From Oopsacas minuta (Eukaryota; Porifera; Hexactinellida; Lyssacinosida; Leucopsacidae), in contig JAKMXF010000088.1 of the NCBI GenBank assembly GCA_024704765.1, forward strand, positions 248,001-312,000: a DNA stretch of 64,000 bases, written 5' to 3'. The notes below the pieces were generated by a model. That model was not told the DNA's origin and searched no databases. It saw only the letters and a program-made list of their open reading frames with translations. The position numbers and the translations under genes were made by a program. Shown here piece by piece: positions 54,601 to 63,929 of the stretch (within the stretch, counting starts at the first letter, position 1; each line of letters opens with the position of its first letter).

Positions 54601-57510
54601 GTAATTAAACTCGAGACTCTTGACTTAAAAGAGAACTTAATCGATATTCCAATAAACAAGATATACTCTACACTGAATCAGGACGCTGAATCTAAGAACG
54701 TAGAGCATCCAGATTTCCTAACTGCGTGGGATTTCGCTGGACAGAATTATCTCTATTGCTTCCATTCTCTATTTCTCTCTCCACGAGCTATCTACTTGTT
54801 ACTCATAGATTTAGCTGTTGAAGATTTGAACGCAGATATAAACATCCGCGAGGAACGTAAAGATAGGTTATCTCAAAGAAGTTATGCTGGTGTACCCAAA
54901 ACCTATTTAGAAGCAATCGAATTTTGGTTGAATGCGATCTACTCTGTAGCTCGTATGCCATTGTCTGAGCATTATTCACGTCATTCTAAAGTTGTATTTA
55001 TATTTTCACGAGCTGATAAGTGTGAAGAACCGAAAGCAAGAGCAATCGAACACTTTGAAACGATACAAGATTATATGATAGGTAAGAGTAATGCATTTTC
55101 TATCGTCCATATGAATATAGATGATCCAATTGTTATAAGCTGTAAGCCAGGTAGTCCATATCTCCAGAATATTAACCAAATTAAAGATCTATTGGAAGGT
55201 ATTTCAGATACAGTAGCATTTAGACAGGAAATACCGATTAGGTGGTTAGAGCTAGCAAGAGCTATTCTACATGAGAGAAGCCCATTTATAAGTCATAGAC
55301 GTTTAGAGCTTTTGTGTGAGAAACACGGCTGTACAAAAGATTTTAGCCCTCTCATTTCTCTTTTTCATGATATTGGATTCTTTTTCTACCAGAAAGGGAT
55401 TGTTATACGAGACATACAGACCTTCCTCAACATAATCTATCATGTCATTTCACCTCAATATGGTGATAAGATTGTTGAAAAGGCAAAGGATTTTGATAGA
55501 GCATTTTTAAAGCAAGATTTGCTTGATTGTCAAAACGCAGGTAGAATTACCAATAAACTTCTTAACCATATTCTGTTGTTAGATGATGATATATCTCATG
55601 TAAGAGAAGAAGTAGTACAGTTGTTGCTTACTTATGGAGTTATAATAGATTCACAAGCAGAAACTAGAAACCCATTCTACTATGTGCCTTACCTTATGAC
55701 AGGGAATTTGGAGGAATTATCAGCTGTTGATGATGATATAAATACAGCTTATATATCTGTTGATGATAAATCAAGTCAAACATTCTATCTCTACTTTCCT
55801 GATGGATTTATCCCAGCAGCTGTTTACTTCAGTCTCCTGAGTCAATGTCTTAAATTCAATAAGTTGAAAGGTCAGCCACAACCTCTTCTTGGTTTTGACT
55901 GTGCACGCTTTCAGTTGTCACACGACCATTCTTTCATCCTAGACTTTTGCTCCAATAAATGTTACATTCGTGTGTTATTCAACAGTGCATTGACTCACTC
56001 TTACCATTTAACAGAGCGATTAAATTTCTTACATTTTATACAGACTCACATATCTGAAATACAAGGCAATATCATACCGTGTGGTAACGCAGCTAAGATA
56101 GCTGTTGAGTGTAGATGCAGAGAATTGTATTTAATGAAGAAACTTGTACAACCTTGTGTATTTCTTGATCAACTGCTTTCCACACCCACAGGTTATCGTA
56201 CTTCATGGTGTCATACCTCACAAAAATACGAAGAATGGAATCATCTGTTCATTGATAAGGATTTTTACTATGACATGTTACGAAGGCAGTTTAATAGCGA
56301 TGAGTTGGCCAAATTCATTTTCGACAATATTGATGTGTTTGAGGAACATTTGAATATATTGACACTGTCGAGACAGTTGTATTTCGGTGGCCTATTCACA
56401 GCTATTGATCTGTCAATGTTGCTGTCAAAAGAGAAGAATGAAATGACAGCTGAAGGCATTCTTGCTCAGCTGCTGCATCAATCGAATAATTGGGCTCTCA
56501 GGTTCTATCTGTGTTTACAGAGAGAGACTTCACATTCTGGTCATTTGTTCTTAGTTCAATTCGTTGATTCGTTTCTGTTTCAAAAGCATTTAGAACAACA
56601 ACAGCAACAACAACAACTGGCAGCAGAAAATTCTGGTGAGGGAAAGCGAAAACGTTTCGCAGACATAAGGGGGAGTATTATGCCATCAGAAGATGAGTTT
56701 GACAGATATAAAATGAACTGTAATCCACACGGTATAGCAATGATTGTGAATATTGAAACATTTAAAGACGATGTCTCTATGACTAGGAAAGGCTCTCATC
56801 ACGATTTTATCCAACTCCGTGAGACTTTTGAGCAGCTACAGTATGTTGTATTAGGTTTTGAAGATTTGACGAAACGCCAGTTTAAGAAACAGCTTTTGAA
56901 TGTACGAAAAATGGACCATCATAAATATGATTCGTTCATATGTGTAATCATGTCCCATGGTGATGAGAAAGATAACGTTATAACTCATGACAAACTAAAG
57001 ATTAGTAAACAGGAAATACTCAATGAGTTTAAACCTGAGTACTGTCCTGGGTTGATTAAGAAGCCGAAAATATTTATTTTTCAAGCATGCAGAGGATCGA
57101 AAAATGAATTTGAGCCAGCAATTGGAGATGATGTTGATGGTGTAGAACACACAGAACCAGATCTCACAAACGAAGGAGAAGACGACTTGATTCTGACTGA
57201 TGAACTATTCTTGACCCGAGAAGATCCTTCAGTCAAACTAATTACCAACTACGACAGATCAATCACAGTCCACCACCAGAGTGATACCTTCATTGGCAAT
57301 TCTACTGTACAAAACTATGTATCATATCGTGATCCATCAAAAGGATCGATGTTCATACAATCTTTCTGTAAAGTTATACAATACACACGATATGAGGAGT
57401 TCCAACATATCATGAATGAAGTTCGTCGACGTGTATCAATGCTTTCCAAGAAGTATGTACAGTGCACTGAGGATATAAACCATCTTACTGCTAAATTGTA
57501 TTTCTTCTAA
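51700..57510 (+). CDS. Pseudocaspase-ROC-COR-caspase fusion protein
   Basis: A 1936-residue intact single-exon gene. In order: a Ser/Lys-rich leader; residues ~175-365 a caspase-fold domain with the catalytic His replaced in VVIGSSD and the Cys by Leu292 (FFFNSLL); ~410-600 a second such domain (IILLGSST, LLFISQLL), also catalytically dead; ~660-1110 a ROC GTPase with Walker A GPEGVGKT (669-676), switch II WDFAGQ (1010-1015) and a G4-like SRADK (1103-1107), split by a ~280-residue proline-rich insert; ~1130-1450 a COR-like dimerisation region; ~1520-1620 a helical, CARD/death-fold-like segment (FDNIDVFEEHLNIL); a Gln tract; and ~1665-1936 an intact caspase with His1753 (MSHGD), Cys1797 (QACRG) and a p10 region (VSYRDPSKGSMFIQSFC). 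GTP-driven oligomerisation that activates the caspase is inferred. Each part is known, but I do not know this combination. Confidence 0.88.
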   Translation: MSKSAGKSKKTTRSVFGKLAAKVKSPDFSSPELKSSHSGGGKLTSFTGQKTSPGWGGGANKAPAPRSKKMEAFYGQDELWEAKTEHLDNFSYMNDDLGMFESVSNDSNLEGVDLTIPTKESKLMYKQMSIDVNEQLHDSGISTNRRATLLNRGLKKFVQSVAPPSLNIPYNLDLNENVPVRGVAIVISLHWTIPDIEGEIKPLKEALRALKYDVIGTYGVSKQDLLDMKKDWMRQLQSLKYPSFVCVVIGSSDIEQNFVTTDNQLLSRDEILQGLDSGFPQYLPKLFFFNSLLPPTATNITKELPNNTLYMHTYFDTRIYGSKAVVTHPFLETFYDIIRTRGNKDEFQEMVRRAKHVCLSSVNDYKALNIRQHSTLQRPLFLLPDNLIEAETNVLQSYFSLKQAYPMSNTSNHGLVVLGLIEDASWTQTAKYQKSTRSIYNNLKTTLQFYNLKVSTFELRSKLDYKNELLREVRRKNNQYDLVIIILLGSSTNENHIKFRTGPEILLIGEVLDDLQVIGPDIPKLLFISQLLHLDSRENVPSLLRNNKMQSEEKAPFIHNSYVFHAKNKMTSNLEGTFLSSLTEALKCKFRKLEFTKIASYMRLNSAEKNLLPHFLEMNNLESPLYLLPEELKISAELLSRGEEFASLYQEALDDGLELLRFYRLMVVGPEGVGKTSLLRALTGQPFEANQTSTPFIDKFDVQIHKISKDWKQNEDLDSYADRLLDTKEQMAVNYVVGKLKENIRKESTSTLIEPDMCPLDLYEFCIDDPSVFTTEPSIPMSTTNNLDNQISGNAGLATLDSIPSSSNSILATQDSMDVTKSFTQVYTTPIVEGEKPAMNQEFEIPPDDIIPDEQCSRSSVNKSPPLLPIESEDTPPVTSVGAVVPPPFPEVNPAVLPPVHSVNPAILPPNPSTKPVVSPPVPPVKAAATTLAISGLIPPPPADMPPEFLPKISHKSIDSNATPNDDVIKLETLDLKENLIDIPINKIYSTLNQDAESKNVEHPDFLTAWDFAGQNYLYCFHSLFLSPRAIYLLLIDLAVEDLNADINIREERKDRLSQRSYAGVPKTYLEAIEFWLNAIYSVARMPLSEHYSRHSKVVFIFSRADKCEEPKARAIEHFETIQDYMIGKSNAFSIVHMNIDDPIVISCKPGSPYLQNINQIKDLLEGISDTVAFRQEIPIRWLELARAILHERSPFISHRRLELLCEKHGCTKDFSPLISLFHDIGFFFYQKGIVIRDIQTFLNIIYHVISPQYGDKIVEKAKDFDRAFLKQDLLDCQNAGRITNKLLNHILLLDDDISHVREEVVQLLLTYGVIIDSQAETRNPFYYVPYLMTGNLEELSAVDDDINTAYISVDDKSSQTFYLYFPDGFIPAAVYFSLLSQCLKFNKLKGQPQPLLGFDCARFQLSHDHSFILDFCSNKCYIRVLFNSALTHSYHLTERLNFLHFIQTHISEIQGNIIPCGNAAKIAVECRCRELYLMKKLVQPCVFLDQLLSTPTGYRTSWCHTSQKYEEWNHLFIDKDFYYDMLRRQFNSDELAKFIFDNIDVFEEHLNILTLSRQLYFGGLFTAIDLSMLLSKEKNEMTAEGILAQLLHQSNNWALRFYLCLQRETSHSGHLFLVQFVDSFLFQKHLEQQQQQQQLAAENSGEGKRKRFADIRGSIMPSEDEFDRYKMNCNPHGIAMIVNIETFKDDVSMTRKGSHHDFIQLRETFEQLQYVVLGFEDLTKRQFKKQLLNVRKMDHHKYDSFICVIMSHGDEKDNVITHDKLKISKQEILNEFKPEYCPGLIKKPKIFIFQACRGSKNEFEPAIGDDVDGVEHTEPDLTNEGEDDLILTDELFLTREDPSVKLITNYDRSITVHHQSDTFIGNSTVQNYVSYRDPSKGSMFIQSFCKVIQYTRYEEFQHIMNEVRRRVSMLSKKYVQCTEDINHLTAKLYFF

Positions 57511-58181
57511 TAGCGGTATCCTGAGTTTTGTGTTTGTACTCAGCATAGAGAGATTTGTTATTTATTTATTTCGATACATTTGTGAATTCAGGTTTTTAGC
57601 ATTACCCCCCATATACAAATTCCAATTACTATAATTTGTAATCTAGTGCATATAATATGTATTATGTGTATTGAGTTATACTAAATTCAAAAGATGGAAT
57701 TTCAATTGTGTATAGACCCAACCGTTCTTTGTGTGTAATTCGAAAGTTACTTCCTTTTCGCAACAGTGATCTAACTGATCTTCTTTCAATCGTAAATTTG
57801 TTCTCTAATTCTGTCTAAAGAGGAGGGTGGACATTTCCCAGGCTGACACGATGGACGAACTTCGGTTATTGGCATTGTCTATACCTTAAATGTAAATTGA
57901 GTTTATCATGTGGCCCCGTGTTTAAATCAAAATCTGTAATTAGCCCGTAATTTGAAGAAATCACACCACAAAATATATAACTAATCTCATACAAAAGATA
58001 CAATATTAATAAACTACAGTTTACTCCACTAAATAGCAACTTCAAATACAATAATTAAAATACAATTACAATTACTTATAATGTTGTTTTTTGCGAATGT
58101 TTTGACTTACAATTTTAATGGAATATACTCTCATGCACACTTATACTTACAGTTACAACTAAAATAATTACATTTGATTTA
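57511..58181. other. Intergenic, convergent gene ends
   Basis: This is the 3' flank of the caspase fusion (plus) and of the LRR-EGF receptor (minus). A GACACGATGGACGAACTTCGG patch near 57845 resembles the GACG repeat family. Nothing else. Confidence 0.4.
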
Positions 58182-60497
58182 TTACACATCCAATTGTGGG
58201 TTCTCATAGAAATTCCCAGTACAATTTGCATCATCTAACTCCCCATACACGATAGTAGGGAAAGCAGGTTGTTCTTCATTCCGTACCAATGTATTACCAG
58301 TAGACACGTATTCGTAGAATGGATTTAGACTCTCCACTTTGTCATCTCTACCTTTACCTGGTATTTTGTGTGGATTAGGTATATCATCATCCATGGGAGA
58401 CATTTCAACGTATGTAGCTTCATTGAGTTTGTTTGTATAGGGCAATTGTTGTGAAGTAGATGTGTAATGATGTACAACTTCTCCAGGACAATTATTCGAA
58501 CTAGTAACATCTGCAGATTTTTTCTGTTTAAAACAGATGCATAAAATCAAACAGATTATCGATTGGATTACCAACAACAAAATGAGTACAATTATGATAC
58601 AAATAGTAGCGATTGATGTGCTCGGGTTTGATAAAATGGAATCAAACATTTCAAGTGGAAACTCAGTAGTTTGAACATTCACTGACTGGCAATGATGGAA
58701 ATCAGGAGCTGTAAAATTGAATCCTTCGTAACATGAGCAGAAATAGTTACCTATAGTGTTGTAACATATCTGGTCGCAACCTGCATTCGCCACACTACAC
58801 TCGTCAATGTCAATACAACTAATATTGCTAATCTGTGAAAACCCAGGCCAGCAATAGCAGTTGTAGCTGCCAATGTTATTTTCACAATACCCATTGCATG
58901 TTATTCCAGGCTCCTCACATTCGTTGACGTCACTACAATGTGTAAAATTCTCTAATGCATATCCGGGGATGCAAGAACAGGAATAAGAGCCTATCGAGTT
59001 CTCACAATTCTGTTCACATTCTCCATTATCTTGCTGACATTCATTAATATCAACGCATTGTGAGAAATCTACCCAATCAAACCCGGAGTAGCAAGAGCAT
59101 TCGTAAGAGCCTATCGAGTTCTCACAATTCTGTTGACAGCCTCCATTGTCTATCTCGCATTCATTAATGTCGATGCATTTCGTACAAGTTTCTGACATTT
59201 GCAGGCCTAAATTACATCCACATCCAGACAGATCATCTGTTATGCTTACAGTAGAATTCTGACAGTGTTGCTCTACTACACATTCCCCTGTTGCTATCAT
59301 TCTGTGATCTTCTGGACAGCAACAGAATTGTGATAGATAACTGTTCTGACAAACTTGATTGTATGGACACACTATTGAATTGTTGAAACACTCAAACTCT
59401 ACCAAAGGACTACAACTACTGTATGTTACGGGTAAACTAGCATTATTACCATTCAATCCAGCAGGAGACGAACAAATAGCATCTTGTATTACTATCCCAT
59501 ACATAGATACGAAAGAGAGCCATTGTAGTTCGCAGTCACATGTAAAAGGATTATTGGTTAGTTCTAAGTACGTGAGGCTATTTAATTGTTGGAATGGAAA
59601 TGGATTCAATGTTGTATAGCCATTATTTCTCAAGAACAGAATTCTCAACATGTTTAACGTTCTTAAAACGTTCACTGGAAAGTATTGGTTCTCATCTACA
59701 ATCAAAAGCGTAAGATTATCCAGTCCATAGAATGAATCCGGAGAAGCAGTTGTAATAGTATTATTAGCTAAAATTAGATTATCCAAGTTGGTTAAGTTCC
59801 CAAAGACGCGAGCAGGCAAATGTTGAATTTGGTTATCTTCTAAATTTAATGATGTTAACTCACTCATTCCGTTGAAAGCTTCTTGTTCGATGGATATTAT
59901 TCCTGAATTCGTCAACCACAAACGGCTCATAGAACTGAATGCTTCTGTAAAAGACTCATTCAATGCGAATTCTTGTCCAATATCAATCGATATCGATAGA
60001 GATATTAATTTATTACTGAAAGATGGCAAGGAGTTGAAGATTAGCTTCACTTTGCTAGTAACAGTAGTGACATTAGGAAAAAACTCGAAAAAGTTTGGTT
60101 GAAGTAGGATAAAATCATCATCCAAAAACCATATATAATTTACTGAAGGGTGGGATTTGACTGAGCTAACCTGGAAAATGTTACCAGGAAAAGCAAAAAT
60201 GAATAGTATCCTTGTAATGTATGGGCCAATGTCTAACTCTACCGTCAGAGGAACATCGAAAGAAGCGTATTTGTAAATCTGGAGTACTGTTTTATGACTG
60301 TATTCCTCGCTTGTACAATTTCTAATTACATTTCTTATTAATTCTGTATTCTCTCCCTCGAATATATCACACCACCAATAGTCAGTGGGTGTGCTTGAAA
60401 GATCTCCGCAAGATATGATGGGGGTTGAATACGAACAAGTCTCAAGCCTGCAAACCGTAAAGAACCCCAGAAGAACTACTAGATGAAACAAATTCAT
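58182..60497 (-). CDS. LRR-EGF receptor with tyrosine-motif tail
   Basis: A 771-residue intact single-exon type I membrane protein. Residues 1-20 are a signal peptide (LFHLVVLLGFFTVC). About 140-320 are leucine-rich repeats (LTSLNLEDNQIQHLPARVF, LDNLILANNTI), with an LRR C-terminal cap (FTCDCELQWLSF). A cysteine-rich segment of EGF type follows, then four calcium-binding-type EGF modules (~441-605: DINECEIDNGG, DINECQQDNGE, DVNECEEPGIT, DIDECSVANAG). The transmembrane helix is at ~625-655. The ~115-residue tail holds several tyrosine motifs: YVEM at 696 (YxxM, the PI3K p85 SH2 consensus) and YENP at 764 (pYxN, Grb2-like), plus FYEYV and VYGEL. These are consensus matches only. It is a paralogue of 7132-9006, whose tail is short. 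A surface sensor coupled to tyrosine kinase signalling is inferred. Confidence 0.9.
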   Translation of the reverse strand: MNLFHLVVLLGFFTVCRLETCSYSTPIISCGDLSSTPTDYWWCDIFEGENTELIRNVIRNCTSEEYSHKTVLQIYKYASFDVPLTVELDIGPYITRILFIFAFPGNIFQVSSVKSHPSVNYIWFLDDDFILLQPNFFEFFPNVTTVTSKVKLIFNSLPSFSNKLISLSISIDIGQEFALNESFTEAFSSMSRLWLTNSGIISIEQEAFNGMSELTSLNLEDNQIQHLPARVFGNLTNLDNLILANNTITTASPDSFYGLDNLTLLIVDENQYFPVNVLRTLNMLRILFLRNNGYTTLNPFPFQQLNSLTYLELTNNPFTCDCELQWLSFVSMYGIVIQDAICSSPAGLNGNNASLPVTYSSCSPLVEFECFNNSIVCPYNQVCQNSYLSQFCCCPEDHRMIATGECVVEQHCQNSTVSITDDLSGCGCNLGLQMSETCTKCIDINECEIDNGGCQQNCENSIGSYECSCYSGFDWVDFSQCVDINECQQDNGECEQNCENSIGSYSCSCIPGYALENFTHCSDVNECEEPGITCNGYCENNIGSYNCYCWPGFSQISNISCIDIDECSVANAGCDQICYNTIGNYFCSCYEGFNFTAPDFHHCQSVNVQTTEFPLEMFDSILSNPSTSIATICIIIVLILLLVIQSIICLILCICFKQKKSADVTSSNNCPGEVVHHYTSTSQQLPYTNKLNEATYVEMSPMDDDIPNPHKIPGKGRDDKVESLNPFYEYVSTGNTLVRNEEQPAFPTIVYGELDDANCTGNFYENPQLDV

Positions 60498-60727
60498 TGC
60501 AAATTGATTAACTCAATAGACTTTCAATGTAGAAGATACTCAGAAGAATTCAGGGAAAGATCATGAGTTATTGGATAATTTTGAACTTAAGCTTGTATAT
60601 ACTATCATACACAGGCTCATATTTCAGTAGGTGTGTGTCACTATACTTCTATAGAACACATTATCTGCTTATTATACACATCTGGGACTTATTCACTAAC
60701 AGAACTTAATCCGGTCTTGCTTATAAC

Positions 60728-62318
60728 CAGGGGTGTAGTGCTCGAATATCTAGTGGGGGAGTGCATATAAAAGAATGTATTATGCAAAAATTGGTAAAAC
60801 AAGGCTATTTTTATCTACGAAACATGTTGTAATCAGGGACGTCACAACAGGGGAGGCATAGGCGGGCAATGCCCACCTGGTAAATTCGTGCCCTGGGCAT
60901 GCCACCGGACCCCTTGGCTTAAATTACAAACTGGAAAATTTCGGCTCTCTTCGCTCGCATCAAACCCTCAATATTATTTAATCTAACCCATAAATAAGGG
61001 ATATAGCTTGTATTGATCTACTGAACTAGTTAATATTTTCTAGTGTTTATACCCTGAGTAAATGCGGTGTTTTCCCCAGAGCCGTTTTGGCGTACTGGGT
61101 CGGCATCCCCTCAGATGTTAAAAATATATAGGCACCAATACTGGGCCACTATACTAAAGTATAGTCGGCACAGTTAAAAGTAGAATTGACCATGCAAGTT
61201 ATAATATCAAGGATTATCGTACGATTTTTCCGGTCGATGCCTCTATTGATATAATAATTATTGATAACTTCTCGTTGTTTTTATCCCAAATATAGAACTG
61301 AGAAATTGTTTCAAAATTCAAACCTACGTAGCAGTACAAAGTTAATTAATGTAGTAGCTATTATAGCTTATTGTCTAAGGGCTACGCCCCGTCACGACTA
61401 GAAGACCTACAGCACCCCAGACCCTCAACTGCAGTAGCGTCGTGCATATGTGACTGGGGGCCCACCAAATATTCTCCGAGCTACACATCATTACTCGACC
61501 AGAAAAACAACTTTCTGGGGCAATTGCAGACTATCAGTGCGGGTTTTAGGTTTGTGGGGGGCCCTGAATCCAATTCAAAGCAGTCACGGTTCGCGGACCT
61601 GTCCCCATTCCTCTACTTAGAATGCTTGTGTATATTGTATTACAATATGGAATATATTTAATTCAACCCTATAAGTAGTACCGCCCTAGCTGAAGGCCTA
61701 TTTCGCCCAGTGGTAGCATGGCAGGACTTCTCATGACCTCTAATTATTTAGTTGCTAAAATATATAACTATCATTACTCTATAAGATCAGCGTGATTTTC
61801 TGGACGCAAAATCATAAATAAGGTCAGAAAAGTCAATAGGACGCATTATTTCGCATTCAATACTCATCAGAGACAACCAGACGAGTCTATACTGACTAAT
61901 GACGTTGAGTTGTGGGGCCAGTTTGGTTGCGCACTCCTAAATCCGGTACTGCAGACCATACATTATTTCTTTCAATTGTTTGGCTTTTGGACCTTACTTA
62001 TTGTTTACAGCGCCCATAGGCTTTGAAATCTAGGTTGCACAAATTCAGTCTGGTAGGAAACATCTAGAAATTGTTGACAACCAGATTGAATTTGTGCCCC
62101 CCATATATCAAAGCCACACGACGCAATAATGTTGTCCTTCTTCGGTGCAGATGTTACCCCATTAAGCGGAGTTGACTAGAGTACGAAAGAAGGGCAACTC
62201 CGGAAAACTTAATATACCTTTATCATAATACAATGCCAATAATAGTTAAAGTGATGGAGCGCCTCTCCCCCTTGAATATATAGTGGGGGAGCGCGGCTCC
62301 CCCTACACTACACCCCTG
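60728..62318. mobile_element. Non-autonomous hAT element, 1591 bp
   Basis: CAGGGGTGTAGTGCTCG at the left and CTACACTACACCCCTG at the right are inverted repeats, and an exact 8-base duplication CTTATAAC flanks the element (60720-60727, 62319-62326). The right end has the hairpin GTGGGGGAGCGCGGCTCCCC, also seen at 10430-10490. A smaller hairpin-rich piece (CAGGGACGTCACAACAGGGG) near 60835 may be a nested element. No transposase frame remains. Confidence 0.85.
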
Positions 62319-62417
62319 CTTATAACCCTCACCTTAGGTCTGGATTGTATCATAAGCTCATGTACAGATAAGCCTTGTGCTCAGCTTGCACTCACAGTGA
62401 TGAACGTTCCTCTAGAA

Positions 62418-62538
62418 CAGCGGTTCCCACCCTTTTTCACCCGTGGACCCTCCCATATACTGCAATAGATCCTGTGCACCCCCTGCTGTCGTTCGTGGAC
62501 TACCAAATGGTCCATGGACCCCGGGTTGGGAACCGCTG
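62418..62538. mobile_element. hAT-type MITE, 121 bp
   Basis: CAGCGGTTCCCACCC and GGGTTGGGAACCGCTG are inverted repeats of the same CAGTGGTTCTCAACC superfamily as 4590-4713. The flanks CTCTAGAA (62410-62417) and CTCTTCTA (62539-62546) match at six of eight bases, as an old duplication might. Confidence 0.75.
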
Positions 62539-62594
62539 CTCTTCTAAGCTGCTGAATATTCAGCTTAGAAACACAGGTTCTACCACAATTTTGG

Positions 62595-62775
62595 AATTTG
62601 TTTACTTTATATTAATAAAAACAACAATAAATTTACATATGATAAACTTGAGAAATCGGATTCAGCATACTTAGTTACCCCTGGGTAGTCGTTTGGAGCA
62701 AGCCTGTACGTATATTTTGAGATTTGGATAATTTGTTTACTTTATATTCATAAAAAAAACAATAATTTACATATG
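62595..62775 (+). repeat. Dispersed ~130-150 bp unit, one and a half copies
   Basis: TTTGTTTACTTTATATTAAT, AAACAACAATAAATTTACATATG, ATCGGATTCAGCATACTTAG and GTACGTATATTTTGAGATTTG, followed by a second TTTGTTTACTTTATATTCAT, define a unit and the start of the next. It is the same family as 230-480 and 9330-9720. 62776-63119 has no recognised feature except an acceptor-like TTTTTTCTTAG near 63101. Confidence 0.6.
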
Positions 62776-63119
62776 ATTAATGATGAGCTTGCATTTGGCC
62801 AAGATCCTGACGTCAGAACATTTGGCCCATTGAGGGGCACCTGTGATTCAATTTTCAAACTTCTATCATGTATACTGACTGAGCAATGGTTAATACTGTG
62901 ATTTTCGAAATCCCAAAAGGTGACAATCGTCATAGGTGTGAATTTTGTCCAAGACTCGACTTGTCCGAGCCCTGCCAGAATACCCCTGCATGCTAAAAAT
63001 CGGCTGGGGCCAATTTGTGATTACACTTCCGGATTGCCCACACCTGACGATATTATCCAAATAGGAATTATGTTAAATGAATCGGCACTATTTTTTCTTA
63101 GTATAGTGTATTGTCATCT

Positions 63120-63929
63120 ATGGGGTGTTGTCCATCTAACTCATTCAATCAACCTCTTCCCATTCCCCCTCTCCAAACAAATTCTAACACCTCAGCTCAG
63201 TTCCATCCTTCTAATTCCATCTCCTGCTCGCCTGACAATCCCCCTCCTTATTCCGTACAACCATTATCAGGGCACAAATCGATATCATTACCTCAATCTA
63301 ACGGTATGATACCATTAAGAGGATGGGGTGAGCGACCAGTGGATAGTGCATGGCCTGCTACTAGTCATCCTAATGAAGTAGGTAGGGAACAACAGTTACA
63401 AACACAGGTTCAATTTCTCCAGCAATTCATCAACATACTACAACAGGAATCAACTGATCGTGTAAATCCACTAGGAGCTATTGAAGCAGTAGAATCTATA
63501 GGAGACATTGACGAGTTAGATCAGTTACCTCCGCTAAACCAGTTTCTTAATACAAATACGTCACAACAAATACACAGTCATAATAATGTCCTGCTTCCCC
63601 CTGCACTCCCTGATTCCCCTATCCTCCCATCTTTCCCTGCTCCAGTTACTTCTCTAACTCATACTGATTTGACACCTGTCAGACTTCCTCCTATAGACAC
63701 GCATGATTTGGATCTTGTCCCTGAGAGCACACATGATCAAGAAGAATCTCACTCTCTAAGACCTCCTTCTAGAAAGAAGAGAAAAAAGAAGAGACGTAGA
63801 CGTGCTACTGTCGCTCCTCTCCCTCACTCCCCAGAATATCCAATACTCACTCTACAGAGACCTTTCACTTCTCCCAACCTCAGGGCTACGCTAGCTAGTC
63901 CTCTTGGCTCTGATCAAACATTTTTCTAA
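63120..63929 (+). CDS. Lipid-anchored-type PPxY, basic-tail protein
   Basis: The start was chosen at ATG 63120, giving 269 residues that begin MGCCPSNS. This fits N-myristoylation (MGxxxS) with adjacent cysteines for palmitoylation. An acceptor-like TTTTTTCTTAG ~19 bases upstream suggests a 5'-leader intron. Residue ~40 lies in NPPPYSV, a PPxY motif that binds WW domains such as those of Nedd4-type ubiquitin ligases. Residues ~90-125 are helical and Gln-rich (LQTQVQFLQQFINILQQE). A run of Lys/Arg (SRKKRKKKRRRRA) lies near 225-237 and could be a nuclear signal or bind acidic phospholipids. Most of the rest is Pro/Ser-rich and probably unstructured. No family is recognised. A membrane adaptor is inferred. 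Confidence 0.6.
   Translation: MGCCPSNSFNQPLPIPPLQTNSNTSAQFHPSNSISCSPDNPPPYSVQPLSGHKSISLPQSNGMIPLRGWGERPVDSAWPATSHPNEVGREQQLQTQVQFLQQFINILQQESTDRVNPLGAIEAVESIGDIDELDQLPPLNQFLNTNTSQQIHSHNNVLLPPALPDSPILPSFPAPVTSLTHTDLTPVRLPPIDTHDLDLVPESTHDQEESHSLRPPSRKKRKKKRRRRATVAPLPHSPEYPILTLQRPFTSPNLRATLASPLGSDQTFF

Noticed and set aside
61371-61661. 96-codon open frame inside the 1.6-kb hAT element
   Set aside because: It has no ATG, no hAT transposase motif and no other recognisable feature.
61690-61740. tRNA-like string GCCCAGTGGTAGCATGG
   Set aside because: Only a D-arm-like phrase is present. No anticodon arm, T-arm GTTCGAATC or acceptor pairing could be built.
62920-63309. 129-codon frame overlapping the PPxY protein
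   Set aside because: It overlaps the better supported frame at 63120 in another phase and reads as unstructured low-complexity sequence.
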